The notes under the pieces: generated by a model
Told to the model about the DNA's origin: nothing
Databases searched by the model: none
Seen by the model: the letters and a program-made list of their open reading frames with translations, nothing else
Source of the DNA: Woeseiaceae bacterium
Lineage (GTDB): Bacteria > Pseudomonadota > Gammaproteobacteria > Steroidobacterales > Woeseiaceae
Direction: 5' to 3'
Length of the DNA stretch: 64,000 bases
Assembly (NCBI GenBank): GCA_021773075.1
Contig: JAJFKT010000021.1
Span: 1-64,000, forward strand
Made by a program: the position numbers and the translations under genes
Shown here: positions 17,247 to 26,509 of the stretch, in pieces
How positions within the stretch are numbered: position 1 is the first letter of the stretch
Layout: every line of letters starts with the position of its first letter

Positions 17247-19106
17247 ATGAAAAAAGTATACGCGCTCTTTGCAGCATTGCTGCTGAATCTGTTTGCCGCA
17301 CAGGCATACGCAGCCGAATCAGGTACGGAGATTGACGAGGAAATATCTGAAATCACGATCAAAGCGATTCGAGTCGCCAACGATAGTCCGGCAAGCAGCT
17401 ATGCAACGCTTGCGACTACGCTTCGATTTGACCCACTAACCGAACTTCAGTCCCGTGGTATCGCCGAAGGACAGTCCGACGTAAGCGTTCGGGGAAGTCT
17501 GTTTGAAAATACGGGATTCAAGCTCGGAGCCGTAACGATTTCAGATCCACAGACGGGTCATTATGTCGCGGAATTACCAGTCGATCCTGCGCTTATGTCA
17601 GTGCCAGCCATTTACAAAGGAATTGATGGCGCCATAGAGGGTTTCAATTCGGCGGTCGCTACGGTTTCCTACGGTATCAACAAGGTCCAGGACGGTGGTT
17701 ACGTGTCGCTGGGTGCCGGTAGCGATAGCCTCAATTATCAGTCAGTTCGATTCGGCAAAGTGTCGACAAATTCGGCCGGGAACGATATCGGAATCGCAGT
17801 TTCAGTTGCTCACTCCGAGGGCGACGGTTCGATCGAATTTGGTGATCATGAATTCTCACGAGCTAATGTCCAGCTGCAACGTGTTACGGACAATTCTCAG
17901 ACTGACGTCGTACTGGCTTATCAGGATAAATTCTTTGGCTGGCCGGGCGCCTATACGGGCTTTGCGTCGTTGCCGGAAATTGACGATACACAGACGACCT
18001 TGCTGCTCGCGAATCATCGTCTTCAGTCGGACAACGGCTGGGTCGAGTTCGGCGGGTTCTACCGGCGCCTGGTCGACGACTACGATTTCAACAGAACGAC
18101 GATCGAATCCGGTGCTCCGGGGTCCTTTGAGCACGAAACGAAAGTCGTCGGCTTTGGATTTCAGGCCCAGCAGCAGTCTGGCCGAATCTCCTGGCGCTAT
18201 GGCGGCCAGGTCAGCTCAGACGAGCTGGTTAAGTCCACGGACCTGACTAATGGCTCGTTTACTGATCGTAAATACGCAACGCTGACCGTCGTTCCGTCGA
18301 TCGAATCAGAACTCGACAGTGGCAGCAAACTCATCTGGCGTGCCGGAGCGACGATCGACTACACGGACCAGGACAGCAGTGAGTTTTCTCCGTTATTGGG
18401 CGTCACTCTTAGCAGTACGGATGCGAGCGGAACCACGGACTACAGTCTGGAATATGCTGCAACGTCCCAAGTGCCCGGGTATACGGCACTGAACTCGAAC
18501 CCTACGGGTTTGTTTGGTGGCAACCCTTTGCTTGGCCGGGAAAAGGCCGAGCAGATTTCCTTATCCATCGAGCGTGATGCGGGTGATTGGCAATTGGGAG
18601 CTGCTCTTTTTGGCCGCCAGGACGATGATCTCATTGACTGGACGTTCGCGACCGGCGCGCCGTTTGCACGTCAGGCGAATTCAGTGGACATCGACGTTAT
18701 CGGGCTCGAGGCGTTCTTCGTTCGTGGTTGGGAATCTATAGACCTTTCGCTCGGTTACATGGCGATCGACAAGGACGCGGACTACGGTTCCGCACAGGTT
18801 GATGCAAGTTTCTACGCACTGAATTTTGCGAAGCACCGCGTTACCGCTGCTATCGTTTATCGCTTCGCAGGCGGCTTCCAACTACGTGTCGACAATGAAT
18901 ATCGCTCTCAGGAAGACAATCCGCTGCGTGTTGGCGACGATTCGACCTACCTCGCTTCGGCTTCATTGCTTTGGTCGCCCGACGGTATGGACGGTTTCGG
19001 TGCCGCACTGGTCGTGGACAACGTAACAGACTCAGAGTATCAACCGTTTCCAGGTACGCCGGCGAGTGGCCGTCAGATCAGTTTAAGTGCCAGCTACCGC
19101 TGGTAA
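17247..19106 (+). CDS. TonB-dependent receptor (small, BtuB/FepA-size)
   Basis: A 619-residue outer-membrane receptor with a signal peptide (1-22, AYA-A), a plug domain (DVSVRGSLFENTGFKLGAV … VSYGINKVQ) and a beta-barrel ending in the aromatic LSASYRW. The size is that of metal or cofactor receptors. The link to the upstream copper/haem lipoprotein is only by position, so a role in copper or haem traffic is speculative. The last 24 bases overlap the end of the convergent lipase gene. Confidence 0.9.
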   Translation: MKKVYALFAALLLNLFAAQAYAAESGTEIDEEISEITIKAIRVANDSPASSYATLATTLRFDPLTELQSRGIAEGQSDVSVRGSLFENTGFKLGAVTISDPQTGHYVAELPVDPALMSVPAIYKGIDGAIEGFNSAVATVSYGINKVQDGGYVSLGAGSDSLNYQSVRFGKVSTNSAGNDIGIAVSVAHSEGDGSIEFGDHEFSRANVQLQRVTDNSQTDVVLAYQDKFFGWPGAYTGFASLPEIDDTQTTLLLANHRLQSDNGWVEFGGFYRRLVDDYDFNRTTIESGAPGSFEHETKVVGFGFQAQQQSGRISWRYGGQVSSDELVKSTDLTNGSFTDRKYATLTVVPSIESELDSGSKLIWRAGATIDYTDQDSSEFSPLLGVTLSSTDASGTTDYSLEYAATSQVPGYTALNSNPTGLFGGNPLLGREKAEQISLSIERDAGDWQLGAALFGRQDDDLIDWTFATGAPFARQANSVDIDVIGLEAFFVRGWESIDLSLGYMAIDKDADYGSAQVDASFYALNFAKHRVTAAIVYRFAGGFQLRVDNEYRSQEDNPLRVGDDSTYLASASLLWSPDGMDGFGAALVVDNVTDSEYQPFPGTPASGRQISLSASYRW

Positions 19107-20021
19107 TTGCTCGGTAACCCAACTCAAAAGATCATCCGAAAATTCGTCGCGATTGGTTTCGTTCAGCATCTCGTGGCGACCTTCGGCGTATATTTTGACC
19201 GATAATCGACTATGTCCCGTTTGTGCGTATCGCATCGCCAGCTCGGTGATCCCGGATTCGCCGCCGACGGGATCATCTGCGCCGCCCGTCAGCAGGATCG
19301 GGAGCTCCGATCGGATGCGCTGCAGAGCGCTTTTCTTTCCGATCGAGCGTAACCCGCGCAGCACGTCGAGCCATAAGCCGCAACTGTAGGGCCCGCCACA
19401 GAGTGGGTCGTTGATATAGGCGTCGACTTCGCTTTCATCGCGCGACAGCCAGTCGAGTTCGGTGCGCGCGGGTTCGAAGGGCTTGTTAAAGTCGCCGAAA
19501 CCCAGCTTGTGTAACAGCGAGCTTTTGCCTCGTTTGCCAAGGCGCCAGGCCTCGGCGTGTGCGATCAACTGACCAGGAATAAGTTTTACTATCGACGGCC
19601 AGGTCGACGCGGATAACACGAGTGCGCTTAGTCGATAGTCGTATTGCATCGAAAAATACTGCGCAACATAGGAGCCCATACTGTGGCCAAGCAAAATAAT
19701 GGGTGTGCCCGGATGCCGGTCTCCAATCAGGTCGTTAACCAGGAGTCCGTCATCGCTTAGCCGTTGCCATCCGTCAATGTCCGAAAAGTATCCGAGGTCT
19801 TCGGTGTGCACGCCATGACCTCGGTGATCATGTGCGAATACCGCAAAACCGCGACTCACTGCGAGTTTTGCAAAGCGTGCATAACGCGCGTGGTGTTCAC
19901 CCAGGCCGTGAAATACCTGAATTACAGCGCGAATATCATTTTCTGGCAGCCAACAAGAACCAGGAATAGTGTGTCCGTCGGGCGCCGCGATCTCAAATGC
20001 GTCTTTTTGTTGTTCGGTCAT
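19083..20021 (-). CDS. Alpha/beta hydrolase, monoacylglycerol-lipase-like
   Basis: A 312-residue enzyme of the serine aminopeptidase S33 / lysophospholipase group. It has the oxyanion segment VFHGLGEH, the region HDHRGHG, the nucleophile elbow GHSMGS, a late Asp in TGGADDPVGG and a His in AEGRHEMLNE, giving the Ser-Asp-His triad. It has no signal peptide and is predicted cytosolic. It runs divergently from the GST gene, with 42 bases between the starts. Confidence 0.9.
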   Translation of the reverse strand: MTEQQKDAFEIAAPDGHTIPGSCWLPENDIRAVIQVFHGLGEHHARYARFAKLAVSRGFAVFAHDHRGHGVHTEDLGYFSDIDGWQRLSDDGLLVNDLIGDRHPGTPIILLGHSMGSYVAQYFSMQYDYRLSALVLSASTWPSIVKLIPGQLIAHAEAWRLGKRGKSSLLHKLGFGDFNKPFEPARTELDWLSRDESEVDAYINDPLCGGPYSCGLWLDVLRGLRSIGKKSALQRIRSELPILLTGGADDPVGGESGITELAMRYAQTGHSRLSVKIYAEGRHEMLNETNRDEFSDDLLSWVTEQLPAVAGT

Positions 20022-20063
20022 TCAATTGCCACGTCGTTGGAAGTTCGTCCTATACTGCAAGAC

Positions 20064-20768
20064 ATGATTGATCTTTACTACTGGCCGACACCGAATGGTC
20101 GCAAGATATCGATCATGCTCGAGGAGTGTGATCTAGCCTACAACACGATTCCAGTGAATATCGGTGACGGTGGTCAATTCGCCCCCGAGTTCCTGAAGAT
20201 CGCACCGAACAATCGAATGCCGGCGATCGTCGACCATGACACCGGTATATCCGTCTTTGAGGGCGGCGCCATATTGGTCTATCTCGCCGAGAAAGCGGGC
20301 AGGCTCCTTCCCGAATCACAGGCCGGGCGCTTTGACGTGCTGCAATGGGTGTTTTGGCAGGCTGGCGGACTGGGCCCCATGGCCGGCCAGCTTAGTCATT
20401 TTGTCAATTACACGGCTGAAGACATACCGTATGCGCACAAGCGCTACGAAGACGAATATGACCGCTTGCTTGCTGTGATGGATGTGCGCTTGCGGGATCG
20501 CGAGTTTCTGGCGGGCGATTATTCGATTGCCGATATTGCAAGCTTTCCATGGGTGGTTCCTTACCAGAGACTCGGTAATAGTCTGGACAAGTTCAAAAAT
20601 CTGCGACGCTGGTTCGATGCGCTCAAGGAGCGTCCGGCCGTACGCAGGGGTGTTGATCTTGGCAACGACTGGAAACGCACTGAGCGAGTCAGCGAAGTTG
20701 CCCGTGCGAACATGTTCGGACAAAACTCGCAGACGGTATTTGATGCCGCGGATGCCGCCGAGAATTAA
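20064..20768 (+). CDS. Glutathione S-transferase, YfcG/YghU-like
   Basis: A 234-residue protein starting at ATG 20064; the upstream open frame is not needed. The N-terminal thioredoxin-like domain starts MIDLYYWPTPNGRKISIMLEE, with NNRMPAIVD and the Glu/Ser-type motif SVFEGGAILVYLAE. The all-helical C-domain contains YSIADIASFPWV. This is the pattern of the Nu-class (YfcG-like) proteins, which show disulfide-reductase activity with glutathione. It forms a tandem pair with the next GST gene. Confidence 0.9.
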   Translation: MIDLYYWPTPNGRKISIMLEECDLAYNTIPVNIGDGGQFAPEFLKIAPNNRMPAIVDHDTGISVFEGGAILVYLAEKAGRLLPESQAGRFDVLQWVFWQAGGLGPMAGQLSHFVNYTAEDIPYAHKRYEDEYDRLLAVMDVRLRDREFLAGDYSIADIASFPWVVPYQRLGNSLDKFKNLRRWFDALKERPAVRRGVDLGNDWKRTERVSEVARANMFGQNSQTVFDAADAAEN

Positions 20769-20770
20769 AT

Positions 20771-21400
20771 TTGAAGTTTTACGATTGCAAAACAGCACCC
20801 AGCCCGAGACGCGTCAGAGTTTTCATGGCCGAGAAGGGCATTGAGATCGAGATTGTGCAAGTCGATTTGGGCAGCGGCGAGCAGTTTTCCGACTCTTTCC
20901 GGGACATCAATCCAGACTGCGTTGTGCCCGCGCTGCAACTGGATGACGGTAGCTGCCTCAGCGAGGCCGTGGCCATTTGCGATTACCTGGAAGCGCAACA
21001 TCCCGAACCGGCTCTGTTCGGCACCACTGACTCAGAGCGCGCCAGGATTTTGATGTGGAATTGCAAAGCTGAACAACAGGGTTTGTGGGCAGTCGCAGAT
21101 GCATTCAGAAACGCCGCGAAAGGCTTAAAGGGTCGCGCCGCTACGGGCGCGGTTAGCTACCGGCAAATTCCCGAGCTGGTCGAGCGTGGACGCAGCCGGT
21201 TTCAGCAGTTTTATCATCGACTGGACGGGCAATTAGCCGGCAATGAATTCGTCGCTGGCGACAAATACTCGATCGCGGATATCACAGCGATGGTCAGTGT
21301 CGATTTCGCCGCGCGAATTAAGTTGCCAATACCGGACGACACGCCAAACACACAGCGATGGTATGACGCGGTATCAAGCCGTCCCAGCGCGGCTGCCTGA
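20771..21400 (+). CDS. Glutathione S-transferase family protein
   Basis: A 209-residue protein with a TTG start at 20771, two bases after the previous stop. It has the thioredoxin-like N-domain (MKFYDCKTAPSPRRVRVFMAEKG), the cis-Pro region CVVPALQLDDG and the motif LSEAVAICDYLE. The helical domain contains YSIADITAMVSV. It is probably translated together with the preceding GST; the two are from different subfamilies. The 3' end overlaps a convergent membrane-protein gene by 27 bases. Confidence 0.88.
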   Translation: MKFYDCKTAPSPRRVRVFMAEKGIEIEIVQVDLGSGEQFSDSFRDINPDCVVPALQLDDGSCLSEAVAICDYLEAQHPEPALFGTTDSERARILMWNCKAEQQGLWAVADAFRNAAKGLKGRAATGAVSYRQIPELVERGRSRFQQFYHRLDGQLAGNEFVAGDKYSIADITAMVSVDFAARIKLPIPDDTPNTQRWYDAVSSRPSAAA

Positions 21401-21859
21401 TCCATCGTTCGGTCGTTCAGGCGCGAGCGAGGAAAAGCCAACAAAAAACAACAGGCCGATTTTGATTAATTCCAGCGACGAGTAAATTGCGTGCGCGTAG
21501 GATTTGGGCGGTTCCACACCGTTGATGATCATTTGCGTGCGTTCTGCGAGTTCAGGCATGAGCCAAACGGACTGCGCAATGACGATGAGTGCCAACGCGC
21601 CACATAATCCCCAGTACTTCCTTGCCTTGCCTGAGACTCGAACAATGATGAGCAAAATGACCAAAGCCGCGAGCTCGACCTTGTTCAGCGCCGCAAATAC
21701 GACCCGACCGACATCCAGCGCTATCGGCCGCGTAATGGTCTCGGCCGTGAATCGAACCGGCGTGGCGATCATGGAAACACCGACGCTGATGCCTATCCAA
21801 AGGAAGGCAAGCCAGGCGGGATTCAATAGAGCATTGCGAAATCGTTGCATCACGGACAT
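21374..21859 (-). CDS. Small four-helix membrane protein (DUF4149-like)
   Basis: About 161 residues starting at MSVMQRF (21859); a start at 21850 is also possible. The frame is open further upstream but would overlap the divergent ctlX gene. Four hydrophobic segments are visible. Conserved-looking blocks such as RFTAETITRPIALDVGRVVF and LNKVELAALV resemble the DUF4149/TMEM205-like proteins. The function is unknown. Confidence 0.68.
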   Translation of the reverse strand: MSVMQRFRNALLNPAWLAFLWIGISVGVSMIATPVRFTAETITRPIALDVGRVVFAALNKVELAALVILLIIVRVSGKARKYWGLCGALALIVIAQSVWLMPELAERTQMIINGVEPPKSYAHAIYSSLELIKIGLLFFVGFSSLAPERPNDGSGSRAGTA

Positions 21860-21869
21860 ATAATGCACT

Positions 21870-22808
21870 ATGCCATCGACAGATTCACAACTCGCTTCCA
21901 CCGTCCTGATGATTCGACCAACCCGCTTCGAAAGCAATCCGATGACCGCGGAGTCAAACGTCTTTCAGGGGCGCACGAGCGCAACGCCTGAAGAACAGCA
22001 GAAACTAGCTGCGAGCGAGTTTGACGGCCTCGTTGACGTTCTGCGTACAGCAGGAATCGATGTTGTGGTCGTCGACGACACGGCTGATCCGCATACGCCA
22101 GACTCGATTTTCCCAAACAACTGGGTGAGTTTTCACGCCGATGGACGGGTGGTGCTGTACCCGATGGAAGCGCCTAATCGTCGTACGGAGCGGCGCGCCG
22201 ACATCATCGACCAACTCGGCGATGAGCATGGTTTTCAGGTGAGCGAGATACTGGATCTCAGTGACCACGAACGCGCCGGGCACTATTTGGAGGGCACCGG
22301 CAGCATGGTGCTGGATCGCACGAACAAGATCGCCTACGCCTGTTTGTCATCGCGTACTCAACTGGACCCGCTCGGTGATTTTGCACAGCGAATGGACTAC
22401 GACGTTGTTGCCTTTGATGCCGTCGATCGAAACGGGGTCCCCATTTACCACACCAATGTGTTGATGAATATTGGTGAGGCCGTTGCGGTTATCTGTGATG
22501 CAGCGATTGCGCGTGACGATCAGCGTGATGCGGTTGTTACGCGACTCAAAGAAACGGGGCACGAGGTCGTGAGTCTTGGTTTCGATCAACTCGATGCCTT
22601 CGCAGGGAACATGCTGGAACTTCGAAATACGAGCGGGGAGCGAGTGCTTGCCATGTCGTCTCAGGCATGGGACTCTCTCGACGCAGAACAACGCGCCGTG
22701 TTGCAGTCGAACGGCAAAATCCTGACTTCGCCTATCGATAATATTGAGCGCTCTGCCGGCGGCAGCGTCCGTTGCATGTTGGCGGAAGTGCATCTACCGA
22801 CATTGTAG
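21870..22808 (+). CDS. ctlX: Citrulline utilization hydrolase CtlX-type guanidino hydrolase
   Basis: A 312-residue protein of the arginine deiminase / amidinotransferase superfamily. Blocks such as VLMIRPTRFESNPMTAESN, DSIFPNNWVSFH, LEGTGSMVLDR, YHTNVLMNIGE and the C-terminal GGSVRCMLAEVH (catalytic Cys) match the CtlX family linked to citrulline breakdown. It is cytosolic. It lies divergently from the small membrane protein and upstream of an SPFH gene and a second deiminase-like gene. Confidence 0.85.
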   Translation: MPSTDSQLASTVLMIRPTRFESNPMTAESNVFQGRTSATPEEQQKLAASEFDGLVDVLRTAGIDVVVVDDTADPHTPDSIFPNNWVSFHADGRVVLYPMEAPNRRTERRADIIDQLGDEHGFQVSEILDLSDHERAGHYLEGTGSMVLDRTNKIAYACLSSRTQLDPLGDFAQRMDYDVVAFDAVDRNGVPIYHTNVLMNIGEAVAVICDAAIARDDQRDAVVTRLKETGHEVVSLGFDQLDAFAGNMLELRNTSGERVLAMSSQAWDSLDAEQRAVLQSNGKILTSPIDNIERSAGGSVRCMLAEVHLPTL

Positions 22809-22892
22809 TAGTTGCCTCTCCGGACCTTTAATTCATTGAATTCGCCCACAAATATTCACTCTCATTCACGTCGCGCAAAGCGGAGACCACTC

Positions 22893-23795
22893 ATGGCTCA
22901 ACTAAATCCCAGCAAAACCCTTGTAGTGACTGCAGTAAGCATTCTTGCGGCCGTAGTCATTATAATGAACATCTACCAAACGATACCCGTCGGGCACGTC
23001 GGCGTAGCGACCCTATTCGGTAAGGCACAAGTGGAGGGGTATCCTGAGGGACTGCATTTCCCGGTTAACCCACTGTACAAATGGACCATGTTTGATGCGC
23101 GTAAGAAAACGCATTTGGAAACAGCGAATGTCCCGAGTCAGGATCAATTGCAAACGAAGCTCGACGTCAGCGTGCAGTACCGTATCGATGGCGCGATGGC
23201 ATCCAAGATTCTTGGCGCAACCGGTACCGCCGAAGCGGCCGTCCGCGTACACCTGGTTCCAAAGCTGCGCTCATTGTTGCGCGAGCAAGGCAAGAGCATT
23301 AACCGTGCTGAGGATTTCTTCCTGGAAGCAACTCAGGAGACGCTACAAACCGCATTAACAGATGGGCTTCGCGATGACCTGGAGCCGCAGGGTATTATCG
23401 TTTCTGCTGTGCTGATTCGAGACATCACTTTGCCGCCTTTTATCGTACAGGCCATCGAGAAGAAGAAAGAACGCGAGCAGGCCGTGGAGCAGGAAAAGGC
23501 GGAGCTTGAGCGAGTACGGACTGAACTACAGCAAGAAGTCGCACGTGCGAAAGCCGGCCGTGAAGCCGCTGAAGAAGAAGCAGCACGCAAACGGATTCTC
23601 GCAGATGCTCAAGCCTATGAAATCACACAAATCAATAATGCGATTTCGACCAATCCGGCGTATATTCAGTTGCAGTCGCTCGAAGCACTGAAAGCCATCT
23701 CGAAGGACCCGGCGAGTAAGATTTATTTCATGGACGGATCGAGCCCGAGCCCGCTACCGTTGATGCACCTTGGTGAACCCGGCGCCAGACAATAA
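22893..23795 (+). CDS. SPFH/prohibitin-family membrane protein
   Basis: A 300-residue protein starting at ATG 22893 behind CGGAGACC. One N-terminal membrane segment (10-30) is followed by the SPFH domain (PVGHVGVATLFGK … QDQLQTKLDVSVQYRI … DITLPPFIVQAIEKK). A long charged coiled coil (190-240) then precedes AQAYEITQINNAI. This is the prohibitin/HflK-like layout of membrane scaffold proteins, often linked to membrane protease control. A strong terminator follows. Confidence 0.9.
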   Translation: MAQLNPSKTLVVTAVSILAAVVIIMNIYQTIPVGHVGVATLFGKAQVEGYPEGLHFPVNPLYKWTMFDARKKTHLETANVPSQDQLQTKLDVSVQYRIDGAMASKILGATGTAEAAVRVHLVPKLRSLLREQGKSINRAEDFFLEATQETLQTALTDGLRDDLEPQGIIVSAVLIRDITLPPFIVQAIEKKKEREQAVEQEKAELERVRTELQQEVARAKAGREAAEEEAARKRILADAQAYEITQINNAISTNPAYIQLQSLEALKAISKDPASKIYFMDGSSPSPLPLMHLGEPGARQ

Positions 23796-23813
23796 TAAAT
23801 TCAGAACGGCCGG

Positions 23814-23842
23814 ACGGGAATCGGGCGACCGGTTCCCGTTTT
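23814..23842 (+). terminator. Rho-independent terminator
   Basis: ACGGGAATCGG and CCGGTTCCCGT form an 11-bp stem with one G-U pair around GCGA, followed by TTTT. It separates the SPFH gene from the downstream deiminase-like gene. Confidence 0.8.
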
Positions 23843-23863
23843 GCTATTAAGGAATCAGAGAAC

Positions 23864-24691
23864 ATGAGTGCTTCCAAACACAAGATTTTGATGTGCCCAC
23901 CAGACTTCTTTACGGTCGAGTACGTAATCAATCCGTGGATGGCTGGCCACGAGGAAACGCTGAGTCTCGAACGTGCCAAAGAGCAATGGGAACACTTGCG
24001 CGACACGATTGCGCAGTACGCCGACGTCGTAACAATGGATGCACAGCCTGAGTTACCTGACATGGTGTTTACTGCGAATGCGGGCGTCGTCTACGGCGAC
24101 AAGGCTGTCGCCAGCCACTTCATGCCACATGAACGCCGCCCCGAAGAGCAGCACTTTAAGAAGTGGTTTGGCGACAACGATTTCGAATTACTCGATCTGG
24201 ATGAGAAAATCGGGTTTGAAGGGGCAGGCGACTGCCTCGTCGATCGCGGCGGTCCCTGGCTCTGGACCGGATATGGATTCCGCACCGAGATCGAGGCGCA
24301 CGAGGAGATTCGCGCCTTTTTCGATACGGAGGTCGTGTCTATTCGATTAACAGACGCGCGCTTCTATCACATCGATACGTGTTTTTGTCCGTTGGAAGAT
24401 GGATTCCTGATGTATCACCCACCGGCATTCGACTACGAGTCGCGGATGGCGATTGAAAGCCGGATTCCGCCGCACAAGCGCATCGTTGTCGATACGGCAG
24501 ATGCCGGAAACTTTGCCTGCAATGCCGTGAACATCAACGACCAGGTGATATTGAACAAGGCATCCGACCCACTGAAGGCGCGGCTGATGCTGGCCGGATT
24601 CAAAGTCCACGAAGTTGATGTCTCCGAATTTCTCAAAGCCGGTGGCTCGACCAAGTGTCTGACCCTGAAGCTGACTGAGCCCGTAAGGTAA
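23864..24691 (+). CDS. Arginine deiminase-like / dimethylarginine-hydrolase-like protein
   Basis: A 275-residue protein of the guanidino-modifying superfamily. Diagnostic blocks are LPDMVFTANAG, GFEGAGDCL, the catalytic His in FYHIDTCFCPL, and the catalytic Cys in GGSTKCLTLKL at the end. This form fits the DDAH/ArgZ-like group that hydrolyses arginine or methylarginines to citrulline or ornithine. With CtlX nearby it suggests a local arginine/citrulline breakdown unit. An AAGGAAT site precedes the ATG. Confidence 0.87.
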   Translation: MSASKHKILMCPPDFFTVEYVINPWMAGHEETLSLERAKEQWEHLRDTIAQYADVVTMDAQPELPDMVFTANAGVVYGDKAVASHFMPHERRPEEQHFKKWFGDNDFELLDLDEKIGFEGAGDCLVDRGGPWLWTGYGFRTEIEAHEEIRAFFDTEVVSIRLTDARFYHIDTCFCPLEDGFLMYHPPAFDYESRMAIESRIPPHKRIVVDTADAGNFACNAVNINDQVILNKASDPLKARLMLAGFKVHEVDVSEFLKAGGSTKCLTLKLTEPVR

Positions 24692-24700
24692 GCGATCACA

Positions 24701-26509
24701 ATGAGCGACGCACATCGATATAGCATCCGGGCAGTAGATCCAGCCGCCCATCTTTTCGAGGTTCGCGTGACGGTTGCCAATCCGGATCCCGCAGGGCAGG
24801 TATTTGCGATGCCCGCGTGGATTCCGGGCAGCTACATGATTCGCGATTACGCACGGCACGTCGTCGGTATTCGAGCAGAAGCGGATGGTGTCGGAATTGC
24901 GGTTACGAAGCTCGACAAGAGTCGCTGGCAGACAGCACCTTCAGATCGCGCCGTCTCACTAGTGCTCGAGATTTATGCACACGATGACAGCGTTCGTGGT
25001 GCGCACCTCGATACCACGCATGCTTACTTCAACGGTCCCTGTGTATTTCCTGCGGTCGCAGGACAGGAGAACGCAGAGTGCCAGCTTGAAATTGATGCTG
25101 TCGACTTAGCCGAAGCCAAAACGTGGCGAGTGGCAACCTCGATGAATCGGGCGGGTGCTGAACCCTACAGTTTCGGCAGCTACATTGCCGACGACTACGC
25201 CGAACTCATTGACCACCCCGTCGAAATCGGCAATCTCTTGATCGGTGAATTCGAGGCAGGCGGCATTCCACATGTCATCGTTATTCGCGGCAATACCAAA
25301 GCTGATATGGCGCGTCTTTGTCATGACTTCGAAACGCTGTGCTCATTTCATATGCAAATGCTGGGAAAACCGCGCGACCTTGATCGCTATGTATTCTTGC
25401 TGCATGCGCCCGGTAGTGGATACGGTGGCCTCGAACACCGTCGGTCGTCGAGCCTGGTTTCGAGTCGCGACAGCCTGCCGATTCGCGGCGACGAGGGAAT
25501 ATCGCCGGAATACCGAACGCTTCTCGGCCTCGTCAGCCATGAGTATTTTCACCTCTGGAATGTAAAGCGCATGAAGCCGGCGATGTTTACTCCCTATGAC
25601 CTGTCAACAGAGACACACACGGAACTGCTTTGGGTCTTCGAAGGCATTACGTCTTATTACGATGACCTCGCGTTGGTCCGGTCCGGATTGATACCGGCCG
25701 CCGAATATCTCGAGTTACTAGGGCGGACAATTACGCGTGTGAACCGCGGACAGGGTCGTCGTCGGCAGAGTGTTGCGGAGTCCAGCTTTGATGCATGGAC
25801 AAAGTTCTACAAGCAGGATGCTAACGCCGCCAACGCGATCGTCAGCTACTATGCGAAAGGCGCATTGATCGCACTCGCACTGGACTTGAAATTGCGGTCC
25901 GAGACGGAGGGTCGTGTCTCTCTCGACGACGTCATGCGTGCCTGCTGGGCGAAATGGGGTGAGACAGGCGAGGGCATGACCGAGCACGGGCTCGAAGAAG
26001 TTGCAGCGGACGTGTCGGGTCTTGATCTTGGCGATTTCTTCGATGCATCGATTCGCGGAACCGGTGAGTTAGCACTTGAGCATCTATTGCGCGAGCACGG
26101 TGTTGAATACTGTTTGAGAAAATCCAGAGGCCGCAAAGACAAAGGCGGAACGACGGCGGACGCGAATAAGCTTCCGGCCGTTTGGCTCGGCGCGAATCTT
26201 ACGTCGCGGGGCGGCAAGGCTGTGTTCGCTAGCCTTGCCAATGGCGGCCCAGCAGAACGTGCAGGCGTTTCACCGGGCGATGAGCTGGTCGCAATTGATG
26301 GGCTGCGAGTCGGTATTTCCGTCAGCGACACACGTATACGACGATACCGTGTTGGCGACAAATCGGACTTGACCGTATTTCGTGGCGACGAGCTGCTAAC
26401 GCTCAAGCTGCGTTGGTCAGAGGCGCCGGTAGATACCTGCTACTTACAATTAGACGACGAAGCTGACGCTACTTTGATCGAACGCCGGGACAACTGGCTC
26501 AGTGCATAG
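24701..26509 (+). CDS. M61 glycyl-aminopeptidase family protein with PDZ domain
   Basis: A 602-residue metallopeptidase. Its N-terminal domain holds PAWIPGSYMIRDYARH. The zinc motif HEYFH is at 280-284 followed by LWNVKR, and a downstream Glu in FEGITSYYDDL is the third ligand. A PDZ domain occupies about residues 490-570 (GGPAERAGVSPGDELVAIDG). This is the classical M61 order. There is no obvious signal peptide. It starts 9 bases after the deiminase-like gene and overlaps the next gene by one base, so the three are probably one operon. Confidence 0.92.
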   Translation: MSDAHRYSIRAVDPAAHLFEVRVTVANPDPAGQVFAMPAWIPGSYMIRDYARHVVGIRAEADGVGIAVTKLDKSRWQTAPSDRAVSLVLEIYAHDDSVRGAHLDTTHAYFNGPCVFPAVAGQENAECQLEIDAVDLAEAKTWRVATSMNRAGAEPYSFGSYIADDYAELIDHPVEIGNLLIGEFEAGGIPHVIVIRGNTKADMARLCHDFETLCSFHMQMLGKPRDLDRYVFLLHAPGSGYGGLEHRRSSSLVSSRDSLPIRGDEGISPEYRTLLGLVSHEYFHLWNVKRMKPAMFTPYDLSTETHTELLWVFEGITSYYDDLALVRSGLIPAAEYLELLGRTITRVNRGQGRRRQSVAESSFDAWTKFYKQDANAANAIVSYYAKGALIALALDLKLRSETEGRVSLDDVMRACWAKWGETGEGMTEHGLEEVAADVSGLDLGDFFDASIRGTGELALEHLLREHGVEYCLRKSRGRKDKGGTTADANKLPAVWLGANLTSRGGKAVFASLANGGPAERAGVSPGDELVAIDGLRVGISVSDTRIRRYRVGDKSDLTVFRGDELLTLKLRWSEAPVDTCYLQLDDEADATLIERRDNWLSA

